DNA from: Lachnospiraceae bacterium
GTDB taxonomy: Bacteria > Bacillota > Clostridia > Lachnospirales > Lachnospiraceae
Length of the DNA: 64,000 nucleotides
Direction of reading: 5' to 3'
Assembly (NCBI GenBank): GCA_022845895.1
Contig: AP025573.1
Location: 2,514,501-2,578,500 of the forward strand
Shown: piece after piece, positions 41,839-50,573 of the stretch
Position numbering within the stretch: the stretch's first letter is position 1
How the letters are laid out: every line of letters begins with the position of its first letter
Translations under genes and position numbers: made by a program
Notes under the pieces: model-generated
Seen by the model: the letters and a program-made list of their open reading frames with translations, nothing else
Told to the model about the DNA's origin: nothing
Databases searched by the model: none

Positions 41839-44800
41839 TTATTTTATTTGGGTTGATGCCTGCTGCATTGCAAAGCATCTAAGCTGCTCTTTCTTCCTGC
41901 TTCTGATATAGAATAGTTCCAGTACAAAGGCTGCCAGGATTATGAAGAAATGAAGGATGCACCTGCTCTGCACCGGTGCCTTCCCGCCATCCGCTAGAGG
42001 CACTTCTTCATCCTCGCTCTGTACTGTCTTCTGATAATCAGCAATCGAGTCTGCCACCCTTCCGGCAAGCGCTGTAACCGGTTCAAATATAGTCTGTATG
42101 ACGCTGGCAGGCGTTATAGCCCCGCCAACGGCATCTGGTGCGGACGGAGATGCCGGCACCGTTTCCGAAGGCGTCCCTGCCGCCACAGCGTCCGCATCTG
42201 CCTCATACTGTACGCTGATAATGTTCTCTTCCAGATCGTCGCTCACTTTAAGCTCATACGTGCCGTCCGACAGCCGATACCTCTGTCCATCATATTCTGA
42301 CATCTCCGGCGCCGGTGCGGCAACCGTGGTTCCGTATTCAGCCTGCGCCGTCACGCTCCGGGATTCGTCCAGGACATCCCCATAATAATACTGTACCGTA
42401 TAATCGTAGCTGTTTACTTCAAAAGTCCCTTCTATCACGATATTCTCTGCCGGCATGTCGAAGCTGTATGGACGGTTCCACCCGCTGAAGCGAAAGCCCC
42501 TCTTGACAGGCTCCGGATCCGGTGTAACCGTACTGCCGTATTCATGCAGAACAGGCATCCCATATATCTCGCCGTCAACCATATACGTGACGGAATAGCT
42601 GTTGATATCATAGCTTCCCTCGACGACGATATCCGCCGCAGGCATCGTCTCAGGAAGGGCATCTATATTCCACCCGCCAAACGAATATCCTGTCTTCGCA
42701 GGAGCTTCTTTGAGTTCTCCGGTCTGTTCTCCGAACAGATAAGTATCTGGTTCTGCGATACGCTGCCCGTCCGGCTGCTGATAGATTACCTGGTAGCTTT
42801 TCCGGTCATAGTACAGTCTTAATACAAGCTCCTCCTCTGCGCTGACAGTGCCTGCAGCTATGCTGCCTTCCGCATCCGGATTGTAGTCAAACCCTTCAAA
42901 ATCAGTCGGCACCGCCGTCACCTCTTCACCTGTTTTGCCACTCCTATCTTCGACAGCATTGGCATCCAGGACATATGATCCGTCCAATCCTTCTTTATAA
43001 TGCTCTACCCGGTAAGGCGTGTCGCCTCTGGCCACAAAACTGCCGTAGATAGTTACATCTTCATCCGGCATGTCAAAATCCTGCTCCACATTCCACCCGT
43101 CAAAGTCATAGCCCGCTTTTGCAGGAACTTCCCGAAGAGTAACTTTATCGCCGTATTTATATGCCTCCTTTACAGCGTCGGCCTTACCATCTATCTCATA
43201 AGATACTTCATGGACATTTCTGTCATAGTACAGCCTCAATACGAGGCTTTCCAGGCCGGTCACAGTTCCTTCCGCCACAGTCCCCTTCGCATCTGGGTTG
43301 TAAGCATATCCTGTATACCGTGCCTGCTCAGCCTTGACTTCTGTGCCAGGATCGTATACGTCCCCTTCCACATCATCCTCAAGCCGATAGCTGCCGTCCA
43401 GCTGTTCCAGATAATGTTCGGTATGGACTTTGAACAATGCCGGCTCCACCTGGATATGGATATCCGAATCCGGTTCAAAATAAGTGAAGTTAAAGCCATT
43501 GCATACGTATGCACCTGTCTGGCCGTTACCACTCGTTCTTAATTCTGATATAACGCTTCCTTTGGCGAATGTCACCGGATTACCCTTGTCATCGGTCCCC
43601 TTTACATCACTTGACAGCGTCATCTTCACCGGCATCACCTGGCTGTTTCCGGCCTTCAGCCATACGCCGAATGAAGTGAAACGGCTGCTGCACCACTGCG
43701 AGTATCTTGTATAATCCAGCCCGGAAGCACCGTTCCCTGTCAGCGTATACCCAACTCTGTATCCGTCCGCCACATGGTACGTCACCTGATATGTGGCTTC
43801 TTCCGCCGGTGACACTTCTATCTGTATATTAGAATCAGCTTTAAAATACGTATGGCTGTACGGCATGACGACTTTGGCGTTCCTTCCGTCCAGTTTGGAT
43901 ATTACGGTTCCTCTCGTATACCTGACCGGATTTCCGTTCGTATCTGTGCCTGTCACGTCATTGGCAAGTGTCATCGTTACCGGCATCACTGCCGTTCCTG
44001 ACTTTGTTTTGAGCCAGACTCCAAAAGACGTCAGTCTTTTTTCACAGGCAATCGAATCTGTCGTATATGTCTTTCCGTCGCTGCCCTTCGTAAGCTTATA
44101 TGCGTTCTGGAACTGTCCGGCCACCTTATACGTAATCGTATAATTGCCCTCAGGAACTGCTGCCCTGCTACTACCGGTAGCGCTCAGCGCACTTGACGCC
44201 CCGGCACTCTCAGCAAAAGAGATCTCGACGACTTTATCTTCTGTAATTTCCCGAATCTCATATGTAGAGGCGCCATCTTCTGTTCCTGTGGCATCGAGTA
44301 CCACGCCGTTGGCTGTCACCTGCCTAACCTCATATCCATCGTCTGGTCTGACTTCCAGCGTTACAGAGGACGCTTCCTCTACCTGCCTTTCGTAATCCCC
44401 TGACAAGTCTATTTCCGCTGTCTCACCGGCGGTTTTCATTACCGCGCTGCCTGGGGCGGAATCTGCCGCCTTGACGGTCAATTTGTGCTGCGCCACGACA
44501 GGTGAATCTTCTCCACCTGCATCCGGGACTGCCGTCTCCAGCTGTGCCGGTCCGGCTTCTGGCTGCACCGGTTCCTCTTTTTGATCTTGCTGCCCCGGCT
44601 CCTGTCCCGCCACGCTGTCCGTCTGTCCAGATGGCTCCGGCTGAGAGTCTGTCACCTCCACGTCCACTCCGTCTGAGCTGAACTTCTGCTGTCCGGCCTC
44701 AACCGTGCTTTCCGCCTGTGCATCCTGCTGTTCTCCCTCAATCTCATTCGCCTTGAGCTCGCTGCCCATGGAATAGACCACATTGGCTCCGAGGAGAGCC

Positions 44801-44841
44801 ACGGCCAGAACAAGCGCCAGCCATTTCTTAAATCTTTTCAT
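41839..44841 (-). CDS. Large repeat-rich surface protein (InlB-B/MucBP-like repeats)
   Basis: 1000 residues. Signal peptide (KKWLALVLAVALLGANVVYS), an acidic Gln/Pro-rich stalk (30-120), a small beta domain, then two ~115-residue repeats (about 233-345 and 349-466), each with TSFGVWLK, VMPVxMTL, GTDxxGNPV and TYFxxDSxI. From ~470 to ~870 come alternating MucBP-like (YRVEHYKEGLDGSY) and Listeria/Bacteroides-repeat (KAGYDFDGWN) modules. The C-terminus has one membrane helix (ILHFFIILAAFVLELFYI) and a basic tail but no recognisable LPxTG. Probably an adhesin or wall-spanning protein. The two FGVWLK repeats match no domain that I recognise. Confidence 0.82.
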   Translation of the reverse strand: MKRFKKWLALVLAVALLGANVVYSMGSELKANEIEGEQQDAQAESTVEAGQQKFSSDGVDVEVTDSQPEPSGQTDSVAGQEPGQQDQKEEPVQPEAGPAQLETAVPDAGGEDSPVVAQHKLTVKAADSAPGSAVMKTAGETAEIDLSGDYERQVEEASSVTLEVRPDDGYEVRQVTANGVVLDATGTEDGASTYEIREITEDKVVEISFAESAGASSALSATGSSRAAVPEGNYTITYKVAGQFQNAYKLTKGSDGKTYTTDSIACEKRLTSFGVWLKTKSGTAVMPVTMTLANDVTGTDTNGNPVRYTRGTVISKLDGRNAKVVMPYSHTYFKADSNIQIEVSPAEEATYQVTYHVADGYRVGYTLTGNGASGLDYTRYSQWCSSRFTSFGVWLKAGNSQVMPVKMTLSSDVKGTDDKGNPVTFAKGSVISELRTSGNGQTGAYVCNGFNFTYFEPDSDIHIQVEPALFKVHTEHYLEQLDGSYRLEDDVEGDVYDPGTEVKAEQARYTGYAYNPDAKGTVAEGTVTGLESLVLRLYYDRNVHEVSYEIDGKADAVKEAYKYGDKVTLREVPAKAGYDFDGWNVEQDFDMPDEDVTIYGSFVARGDTPYRVEHYKEGLDGSYVLDANAVEDRSGKTGEEVTAVPTDFEGFDYNPDAEGSIAAGTVSAEEELVLRLYYDRKSYQVIYQQPDGQRIAEPDTYLFGEQTGELKEAPAKTGYSFGGWNIDALPETMPAADIVVEGSYDINSYSVTYMVDGEIYGMPVLHEYGSTVTPDPEPVKRGFRFSGWNRPYSFDMPAENIVIEGTFEVNSYDYTVQYYYGDVLDESRSVTAQAEYGTTVAAPAPEMSEYDGQRYRLSDGTYELKVSDDLEENIISVQYEADADAVAAGTPSETVPASPSAPDAVGGAITPASVIQTIFEPVTALAGRVADSIADYQKTVQSEDEEVPLADGGKAPVQSRCILHFFIILAAFVLELFYIRSRKKEQLRCFAMQQASTQIK

Positions 44842-44955
44842 ATTATATTCCGCTCCTTATATACTAAATCGCAAACTTGATAATCATGCTCTATAATAAT
44901 AAGACAATGCCGGAGCTTAAAACGGCTCATAAAAACAAAAAAATTTATAGCTGTT

Positions 44956-45579
44956 TTACGATACATACCACTCTATCACCCGATTGCCCCACATGATTCC
45001 CATCAGCATACCTATACAGAGGAACGGACCGAAGGCAATGGCATCTCCTATCTTCCTCCTGCCGGCAGCCATCCCGTACACGATGCTGGCGCCCGCCGTC
45101 AGAACCGCCGCTGCCGCAGATACGGCTGTAACCTTCCACCCGAGAAATAATCCGCAGGCGGCCATCAGTTTGATATCACCACCACCAAAAGAACCTGGCA
45201 CGATAAGGGCAATGACAAGAAACGGCACGCTGACACAGAGACTTCCGGCTGCTCTATCCCACAAGGACAGGCCGGGCAGCGTCCATACCGACAAGAACGC
45301 CAGTATGATGACTGCCGCACAGCATATATCCGGAATCTCTCTGCGGTACAAGTCAGTGAGCGTCACCGCTGCCAGGATACATAAAAACCCGAACATGGTC
45401 AGGCAGGCACCTGTACCCTTGTACCGGTACAGGCAGTACAGTACCGCTGCGGTACCTGAAGCGCAGCAGATCCACGTACGCGAAGATGCGTTCCCTGATA
45501 TGCCTCCCCGGGTACAGCATCGCCCGATTATATGGAATACAGCGGCCCCGACGGCCGCTGCTGTAATGGTACGGATCAC
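44956..45579 (-). CDS. Prepilin peptidase, A24 family (short, CpaA/TadV-like)
   Basis: 207 residues, six to seven membrane helices, no N-terminal cysteine methylase domain. The two catalytic aspartates are present in LTDLYRREIPD and GGGDIKLM. It would process type IV-pilin-like leader peptides. No pilin, ATPase or platform gene occurs in the window, so its substrates lie elsewhere. The GTG start immediately follows the dus stop codon (TAAGTG), so translation is coupled. It contains an unusually high number of cysteines for a membrane peptidase (about nine). Confidence 0.85.
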   Translation of the reverse strand: MIRTITAAAVGAAVFHIIGRCCTRGGISGNASSRTWICCASGTAAVLYCLYRYKGTGACLTMFGFLCILAAVTLTDLYRREIPDICCAAVIILAFLSVWTLPGLSLWDRAAGSLCVSVPFLVIALIVPGSFGGGDIKLMAACGLFLGWKVTAVSAAAAVLTAGASIVYGMAAGRRKIGDAIAFGPFLCIGMLMGIMWGNRVIEWYVS

Positions 45580-46569
45580 TTATATCAGGGTCTCCTTTCC
45601 TTCGCTGCTCCTGTCTTCTGGCTCCCTGTCCGGCTCCTGTGCCCGGCACTCCCGGAACAAGGCATCGACTGCATCTTCATAGGCGGCAAGCCGCTCCGAC
45701 TTGCGAATCCTCTTCGCATGCTTCTTACTGTCCGGGAACAGATGAATCATATAGCACCACAGTTCCTTCATCTTGAATAGGATAACCTTGTCCCCGGAGA
45801 GCACTTCTCTGTAACCGCTGTACACTCTGTCGTGAAACCTTCGTATCCGCTCCTGATCCAAAGCCTCTCCTCTTTCTGCCGACTCTATCAGCATCGGATT
45901 GACAAGCAGCCCTCTTCCGAGCATCACCTTATCTACGTCCGGGAAGCGCGCCCGGAACACTTCCAGGTCCTCTGCCGTAAATATGTCACCGTTATAACAC
46001 ACCGGGCATGTGCTCATCGCCAGCGCCTGTGCAAACACTTCCAGATTAGGACTGTTCTTATAGAAATCCTGCTGTGTCCTCGGATGGATGATAAGTTCCT
46101 TAAGAGGATATTGGTTATAGATTTCCATGAGCCTGTGGAATTCTTCCGGGCTGTCCCTTCCGATCCTCGTCTTGACCGATATATCCGCCTCTGTCCTGTC
46201 GAATATCTCACACAGAAATCGGTCCAGCTCCTGGGGCTTTGCCAGAAATCCAGATCCCCTGTACTTGGATACGACAGTCTTGGACGGACAGCCAAGGTTC
46301 AGATTAATCTCATCATATCCAAAGTCCTTCAGCTTCTTCGCCGTCAGGATAAAGTCATCGGCATTGTTCGTGAGAAGCTGTGGTACGACGCGCATTCCCT
46401 CGTTATGTTCCGGAAGAATGTCATTTCTTTCCCTGGAACTGAGCTTCCCGTGCTGGTTTGGCGCGATAAATGCAGTGATATATTTGTCAATGCCAGGAAA
46501 GAACGCCTGGAATGCATTGCGGTGTATGTAACCGGTAATCCCCTCCATCGGGGCAAAATAATACTTCAT
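45580..46569 (-). CDS. tRNA-dihydrouridine synthase family protein
   Basis: 329 residues. FMN TIM-barrel with the N-terminal motif YYFAPMEGITGYIHRN, the active-site region NLNLGCPSKTVVSKYRGSG (catalytic Cys in GCPS) and KTRIG, followed by VMLGRGLLVNP and a C-terminal helical tRNA-binding domain. It reduces specific uridines in the tRNA D-loop with NADPH. The subfamily (DusA/B/C) cannot be assigned by eye. The start has a GGGAGG site. The prepilin peptidase gene is directly attached downstream. Confidence 0.93.
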   Translation of the reverse strand: MKYYFAPMEGITGYIHRNAFQAFFPGIDKYITAFIAPNQHGKLSSRERNDILPEHNEGMRVVPQLLTNNADDFILTAKKLKDFGYDEINLNLGCPSKTVVSKYRGSGFLAKPQELDRFLCEIFDRTEADISVKTRIGRDSPEEFHRLMEIYNQYPLKELIIHPRTQQDFYKNSPNLEVFAQALAMSTCPVCYNGDIFTAEDLEVFRARFPDVDKVMLGRGLLVNPMLIESAERGEALDQERIRRFHDRVYSGYREVLSGDKVILFKMKELWCYMIHLFPDSKKHAKRIRKSERLAAYEDAVDALFRECRAQEPDREPEDRSSEGKETLI

Positions 46570-46653
46570 GATTCATCCTCCCATCCCCGCCCCCTGCTTC
46601 CTACATCCTGCTCTGATGCGGAGATACAGACTATTATACCTGTCCGGCGCCTG

Positions 46654-47484
46654 TTATTCAATACAGGCTTTTATACTTGCCGCAAATAATGGGTTGGATG
46701 CCAGGTGTCTCCATCCCATATGTACCTTGATCATCTCCAACTTTTCTGCTTCTGTCCTGTCCGGATACAGCTCCTCCACCCGCAGCACACACTGCTTCAG
46801 CTTATCCAGGAGTGTTTTGCTCCTTTGGAGCGCTTCTGTTATCTGGCTGCCTTCATATATCTGGTCCCATGCGGGACAGCAGTACCGTATATGTTCCAGA
46901 GTCTGTAATGTCTGAATGGATTGCATACTCCTGCTTATATCAGTAAGAATCGGCAGATCATCCCGCGCAGGTATGGCATCTCCCGTAAAGACCGCACCTG
47001 CTTCTTCCAGTACATAAGATACCGAGCCGGCAGAATGCCCTGGCGTATCAAGCACCCGTATCGTCACGCCTTCTGCCGGCCGGATGATGCTCCCTTCCCT
47101 GACCGGTACATCTACCGTAACGGAATCCCCTGCCAGGTTATAGAAGTTAGGTATAGGCCGCTCTGCAAACTGTACGCCGATATCCTCTATCCACTCCCGT
47201 TCCGCCTCCGGCGCATATACCTTGCAGCCTGTAATCCGCCTGAACGCAGATGCCCCGCCGATATGGTCGGGATGGGCATGTGTCAGGAACAGCGCATCGA
47301 TCTCGTCCTGACTTCGGCCTATCTGGCCCATGTACGCTATGATACTATCTTCACATCCCGCCACCCCGGCATCTATGAGACAGCACCGCCTGCCTGTGAT
47401 GAGGTAGAGATAGACATACCTCTTGATTTGATCTGTCACATGAAAATCTATCCTGATTTGATGTACATTGCTGCATACTTCCAT
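46654..47484 (-). CDS. MBL-fold metallo-hydrolase
   Basis: 276 residues. The zinc motif THAHPDHIGG (HxHxDH) lies near residue 80, with later ligands His in DTPGHSAG and Asp in VFTGDAIP. An extra C-terminal helical region (190-276) is present. Related proteins are glyoxalase II-like thioesterases or lactonases. It follows the DUF1330 gene by three bases and is presumably controlled with it by the TetR protein encoded upstream, which suggests response to a small organic signal or toxicant. Confidence 0.88.
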   Translation of the reverse strand: MEVCSNVHQIRIDFHVTDQIKRYVYLYLITGRRCCLIDAGVAGCEDSIIAYMGQIGRSQDEIDALFLTHAHPDHIGGASAFRRITGCKVYAPEAEREWIEDIGVQFAERPIPNFYNLAGDSVTVDVPVREGSIIRPAEGVTIRVLDTPGHSAGSVSYVLEEAGAVFTGDAIPARDDLPILTDISRSMQSIQTLQTLEHIRYCCPAWDQIYEGSQITEALQRSKTLLDKLKQCVLRVEELYPDRTEAEKLEMIKVHMGWRHLASNPLFAASIKACIE

Positions 47485-47487
47485 CTT

Positions 47488-47778
47488 CTACCCCTCCACG
47501 ATAACTGCCCTGCTGTCCACTGAGTTCTCTCTTTTCGATACGATCTTTTTATATGCTTCCGACTTAAGGCACCTCTCAAGATCCCTTCTGCTCTCCCACT
47601 CGATGACGATGACACGTGCAGGCTTCCATCTCTCATCCAGTGGCATGACGTTATCGGAACGCACGATATACGTTCCCCCGTACGCTTCAACGAGGGGTCT
47701 GACCTCCTGTATGTACTCGTCATATGAACCTCGTCCCTGTTTCTTGTCTGTATATATTGTAACGATAAAATAGACCAC
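47488..47778 (-). CDS. DUF1330 family protein
   Basis: 96 residues from the GTG at 47778 (AAAGGAGGG site); longer in-frame starts run back through the operator and terminator and are unlikely. Dimeric alpha-beta-barrel fold: YFIVTIYTDKKQGRGSYDEY, RPLVEAYGGTYIVRSDNV, RVIVIEWESRRDLERCLKS. The function of DUF1330 is not established, although related folds are monooxygenases and isomerases. It lies between the TetR gene and the MBL hydrolase. Confidence 0.82.
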   Translation of the reverse strand: MVYFIVTIYTDKKQGRGSYDEYIQEVRPLVEAYGGTYIVRSDNVMPLDERWKPARVIVIEWESRRDLERCLKSEAYKKIVSKRENSVDSRAVIVEG

Positions 47779-47794
47779 TATTCTCCCTCCTTTA

Positions 47795-47812
47795 TGCAAG
47801 TGTTCACTTGCA
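47795..47812 (-). promoter_or_regulatory. TetR operator before DUF1330-MBL genes
   Basis: TGCAAGTGTTCACTTGCA is a perfect inverted repeat (8-2-8) 17 bases upstream of the DUF1330 start. The same sequence with CT in the centre lies upstream of the tetR gene at 48447-48464. Confidence 0.75.
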
Positions 47813-47827
47813 TCACTGTCATAAAAG

Positions 47828-47848
47828 AATGGTACCGGAGGTACCATT
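47828..47848 (-). terminator. Terminator of the tetR gene
   Basis: AATGGTACC/GGTACCATT, a perfect 9-bp stem with a 3-base loop that overlaps the tetR stop codon and is followed on the minus strand by CTTTTAT. Transcription of the downstream pair therefore probably restarts at the operator-bearing promoter. Confidence 0.7.
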
Positions 47849-48431
47849 AGCTTTTCCGTATCCCGTCCGCAAATACGCGGACGCTGTTGCAGATATACTT
47901 CTCTTTTTCAACCTGGGTCAGATTCGTTCCGAAGGATGCATGTAAGAATACAAAACCAAAGTTCATGGACAGGAACATCATTGCCAGGCTCTCGCAGTCA
48001 CCCTCTTTTATCTTCCCTTCGCCGGCCATCTTTTCCAGATACTCCGTCAGCACCTTCTTGAATACCGCCGGCACTTTTAATATGGAGTCCGCCGTATGTG
48101 GATATAGTTCCGGCGTCCGAAGACCTATGGACACTTTTACCATGCGGGGCGTCACCTTCCGCATGTACGTCCTGGAAAAAGACAGAAGGTCGCTTAAGAC
48201 ATCCCCGCTGTATGGAAAATCTTCCTCCGACAGGCATGGGTTCCACTCCGGCAATTCCATTGCCGACAGCACAATCTCTTTCTTTCCCTTAAATTTACGG
48301 AAAATCGTACATTCGTTCACTCCTGCTTTCAATGCGATGTCTTTTGTCGTCGTCGAGGAATACCCCCGCTCCATGATAAGCGACATGGCCGACGATATGA
48401 TCTTCTCCTGTGTCTCGTCCTGCAAGTGCAT
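47847..48431 (-). CDS. TetR/AcrR-family repressor
   Basis: About 194 residues. N-terminal helix-turn-helix (DIALKAGVNECTIFRKFKGKKE), then a helical ligand-binding domain ending NLTQVEKEKYICNSVRVFADG. The start is ambiguous: an ATG at 48431 lies only two bases past AGGAGG, while a TTG at 48425 is ideally spaced from AGGAGGTGAT; a GTG at 48434 is also in frame. An operator palindrome lies just upstream, consistent with autorepression, and its twin precedes the DUF1330-MBL pair. Confidence 0.88.
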   Translation of the reverse strand: MHLQDETQEKIISSAMSLIMERGYSSTTTKDIALKAGVNECTIFRKFKGKKEIVLSAMELPEWNPCLSEEDFPYSGDVLSDLLSFSRTYMRKVTPRMVKVSIGLRTPELYPHTADSILKVPAVFKKVLTEYLEKMAGEGKIKEGDCESLAMMFLSMNFGFVFLHASFGTNLTQVEKEKYICNSVRVFADGIRKS

Positions 48432-48446
48432 CACCTCCTCCGCTCA

Positions 48447-48464
48447 TGCAAGTGCTCACTTGCA
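48447..48464 (-). promoter_or_regulatory. TetR operator before its own gene
   Basis: TGCAAGTGCTCACTTGCA, an 8-2-8 perfect inverted repeat about 16 bases upstream of the start codon. A further half site, TGCAAGTG, occurs over the first codons at 48421-48428. Confidence 0.75.
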
Positions 48465-48604
48465 TATTACCATTTCTGATACGATGTGTCAACCGGCTGC
48501 TTCAAGGTGCTGTTATGCGGGGACAGGTGTCATATCTTACAAGAATCTTTTCTTGGTTTGTATTAAAATAGCCCAAGAACAGGAACCAGGAAAGGAAAAG
48601 AATA

Positions 48605-49021
48605 ATGGAAATACAGGATCAAAAATGTGTCATGGTAATAGACGAAGCGCTTCCGGCCGGCATTGCCGCCAACACGGCCGGCATCATGGGCATCACCCTG
48701 GGCAGGCATATTCCAGAGGCCGTAGGGCCTGACGTGCGTGATAAAGATGGCAGGACCCATCTCGGCATCATCGCGGTACCGGTACCCATCCTCAAAACGT
48801 CCGCTGATAAGATCAAAGACATAAGGGAGCAGCTCTATGCCCCCGAGTTCTCAGACTTGACTGTCGTCGACTTCTCCGATGTGGCACAGAGCTGCAACGT
48901 ATATGAAGAATTCATCGAGAAAGCGGCAGGTGCGGATACATTTACCTATTATGGCATCGGAATCTGCGGAAGAAAAAAAGCGGTAAACAAGCTGACCGGC
49001 AGCCTCCCTCTGCTGCGATAA
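48605..49021 (+). CDS. DUF2000 family protein
   Basis: 138 residues. Recognisable DUF2000 sequence: KCVMVIDEALPAGIAANTAG, TLGRHIPEAVGPDVRDKDG and TYYGIGICGRKKAVNKLTGS. It is a small alpha/beta protein of unknown function related to peptidyl-tRNA hydrolase 2 folds. The start follows AGGAAAGGA. It is a single gene, divergent from tetR and convergent with the formate-channel gene. Confidence 0.82.
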   Translation: MEIQDQKCVMVIDEALPAGIAANTAGIMGITLGRHIPEAVGPDVRDKDGRTHLGIIAVPVPILKTSADKIKDIREQLYAPEFSDLTVVDFSDVAQSCNVYEEFIEKAAGADTFTYYGIGICGRKKAVNKLTGSLPLLR

Positions 49022-49063
49022 GCTATGCTTAACGGCGCGTATCGGCCTCTCCGTGGTATGCCT

Positions 49064-49675
49064 CTATCCTTCCGGCCTCTTTATCGCCGGTATGAGCATG
49101 CCCCCCAGGCTGTTGCCCAGTGTCATAATCAGCAGATATCCCGCCGCTTTCGGCGACCATGCGCCGGCCAGCGTGAAATAGAACATATTTGCGACACAAT
49201 GTTCAAAGCCGCACAGGATAAACACGCTGACACAGAGAAATAAGATCAGCGGGTTCCCCTTCTGCTTGAAGCCATCTACGGCGATAAACATAAGAAGGCC
49301 ACAGAAGATGGAAAGCAGCAGGATGCTGAACGGAGTATCGTCAAGCTTCGTCCTGCAGATTCCTGCCGCTGCTTTTCGTATCCCTCCTATCCGTGTCATG
49401 AGCACGGCCTGTGCGGCAAGCGCGGCGCCGGCCAGATTGCCGGCCCAGGTGACACCGAGCAGTAAGCCGTATGTCTTCTTATCCGTCTGACCGACAAGAT
49501 AGCCTACTTTGCCAGTGTAGAGATAGAGGCCGTTCAGCACGACCGCATACAGCCCGACAGTAAAGAGCACGGACCCCAGTACCTTATGATCCACAGAGAG
49601 ATAGACCGTTCCCCCCATGCCGATGGACAGTCCGGCCGCCGCCGCCAGAAAAAACATCTTCGTATATCGTCTCAT
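49064..49675 (-). CDS. Formate/nitrite transporter (FNT) family channel
   Basis: 203 residues, short for FNT (typically ~260), starting directly at the first membrane helix (AGLSIGMGG). Six helices are predicted. The central-pore histidine motif FEHCVANMFYF is present, and the C-terminal LGNSLGGMLIPA ends the fold. As the last gene of fhs-fchA-folD-FNT, formate is the most plausible substrate, moved in for assimilation or out as a product. It begins 24 bases after folD with a GGGTGG site. Confidence 0.85.
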   Translation of the reverse strand: MRRYTKMFFLAAAAGLSIGMGGTVYLSVDHKVLGSVLFTVGLYAVVLNGLYLYTGKVGYLVGQTDKKTYGLLLGVTWAGNLAGAALAAQAVLMTRIGGIRKAAAGICRTKLDDTPFSILLLSIFCGLLMFIAVDGFKQKGNPLILFLCVSVFILCGFEHCVANMFYFTLAGAWSPKAAGYLLIMTLGNSLGGMLIPAIKRPEG

Positions 49676-49699
49676 AGTTCCACCCTTCCGGAAGATCTT

Positions 49700-50557
49700 C
49701 TAACGGCTCCCACTTAAATATGCCGCTCCTCTTACGACATGCTTCGCCAGTACCGAAGATGTCACGCTGCCGACTCCTCTTGGTACCGGGCTGATATAAG
49801 ATGCCTTGTCTTGTACGGCATCATAATCCACATCACCGCAGAGATTTCCTTGTGCGTCTACATTAATCCCCACATCAACCACGACAGCGCCGTCCCCGAC
49901 CATACTGCCGCTGACCATCTTGGCCTTGCCGGCCGCCGCCACTAATACTTCCGCCTCCCGGCACGTCTGTTCCAGTTGTTCCGTTCTTGTATGGCACACT
50001 GTGATTGTGGCATGCCGCTTCAGCAGAAGCATGGACAATGGTTTCCCGACGACCATGCTCCTTCCGATGACGGTCACTCTCTTTCCTCTCGGGTCTATCT
50101 TATAGTAATCCAGCATCTCCATCACTGCCTCTGGGGTGCACGGCGCATAGCCTGACTCATCGCCGGTAAATACCTTGGCGATATTCACCGGACTCATGCC
50201 GTCCACGTCCTTCATCGGATGTATCATCTCCCTGACCGGATCCTCATCCAGGTGTGCCGGAAGAGGTCTAAAGAGAAGGATTCCGTGTATGTTCGGATTG
50301 TCATTTACTCTGCAGAATTCTTTCTCAAACTCTTCCTGCGTGATGTCTTCCGGCAGTTCCGTCACCTGGCATCCGATTCCGATGGCCTCCATCCTCTTCC
50401 TGGCCCCACGTTCATACGCCAGGTCGTCCGGCCTTGCCCCCACACGTACGATGCCAAGACATGGGAGTATCCCCTGCTCTGTCAATCTCTTTGTTTCCTC
50501 TACAAGGCGCTCCTTCATAGCCGCCGCTACGTCTGCCCCTTTCATCACTATGCCCAT
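49700..50557 (-). CDS. folD: FolD-family methylene-THF dehydrogenase, cyclohydrolase site altered
   Basis: 285 residues, full length. The NADP-binding region GRSMVVGKPLSMLLL, KDVDG (116-120) and SPVPRGVG are intact. Gapless hand alignment to E. coli FolD shows Tyr 48 conserved, but the catalytic Lys of YVASK replaced by Ala 52 (YERGA), and the Gln of VQLPLP replaced by Phe 96 (LFRPLP). These two residues are needed for cyclohydrolase activity in characterised enzymes. With fchA next door, this FolD may be only a dehydrogenase. Confidence 0.9.
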   Translation of the reverse strand: MGIVMKGADVAAAMKERLVEETKRLTEQGILPCLGIVRVGARPDDLAYERGARKRMEAIGIGCQVTELPEDITQEEFEKEFCRVNDNPNIHGILLFRPLPAHLDEDPVREMIHPMKDVDGMSPVNIAKVFTGDESGYAPCTPEAVMEMLDYYKIDPRGKRVTVIGRSMVVGKPLSMLLLKRHATITVCHTRTEQLEQTCREAEVLVAAAGKAKMVSGSMVGDGAVVVDVGINVDAQGNLCGDVDYDAVQDKASYISPVPRGVGSVTSSVLAKHVVRGAAYLSGSR

Positions 50558-50573
50558 TGTCTTCCCTCCTGCC

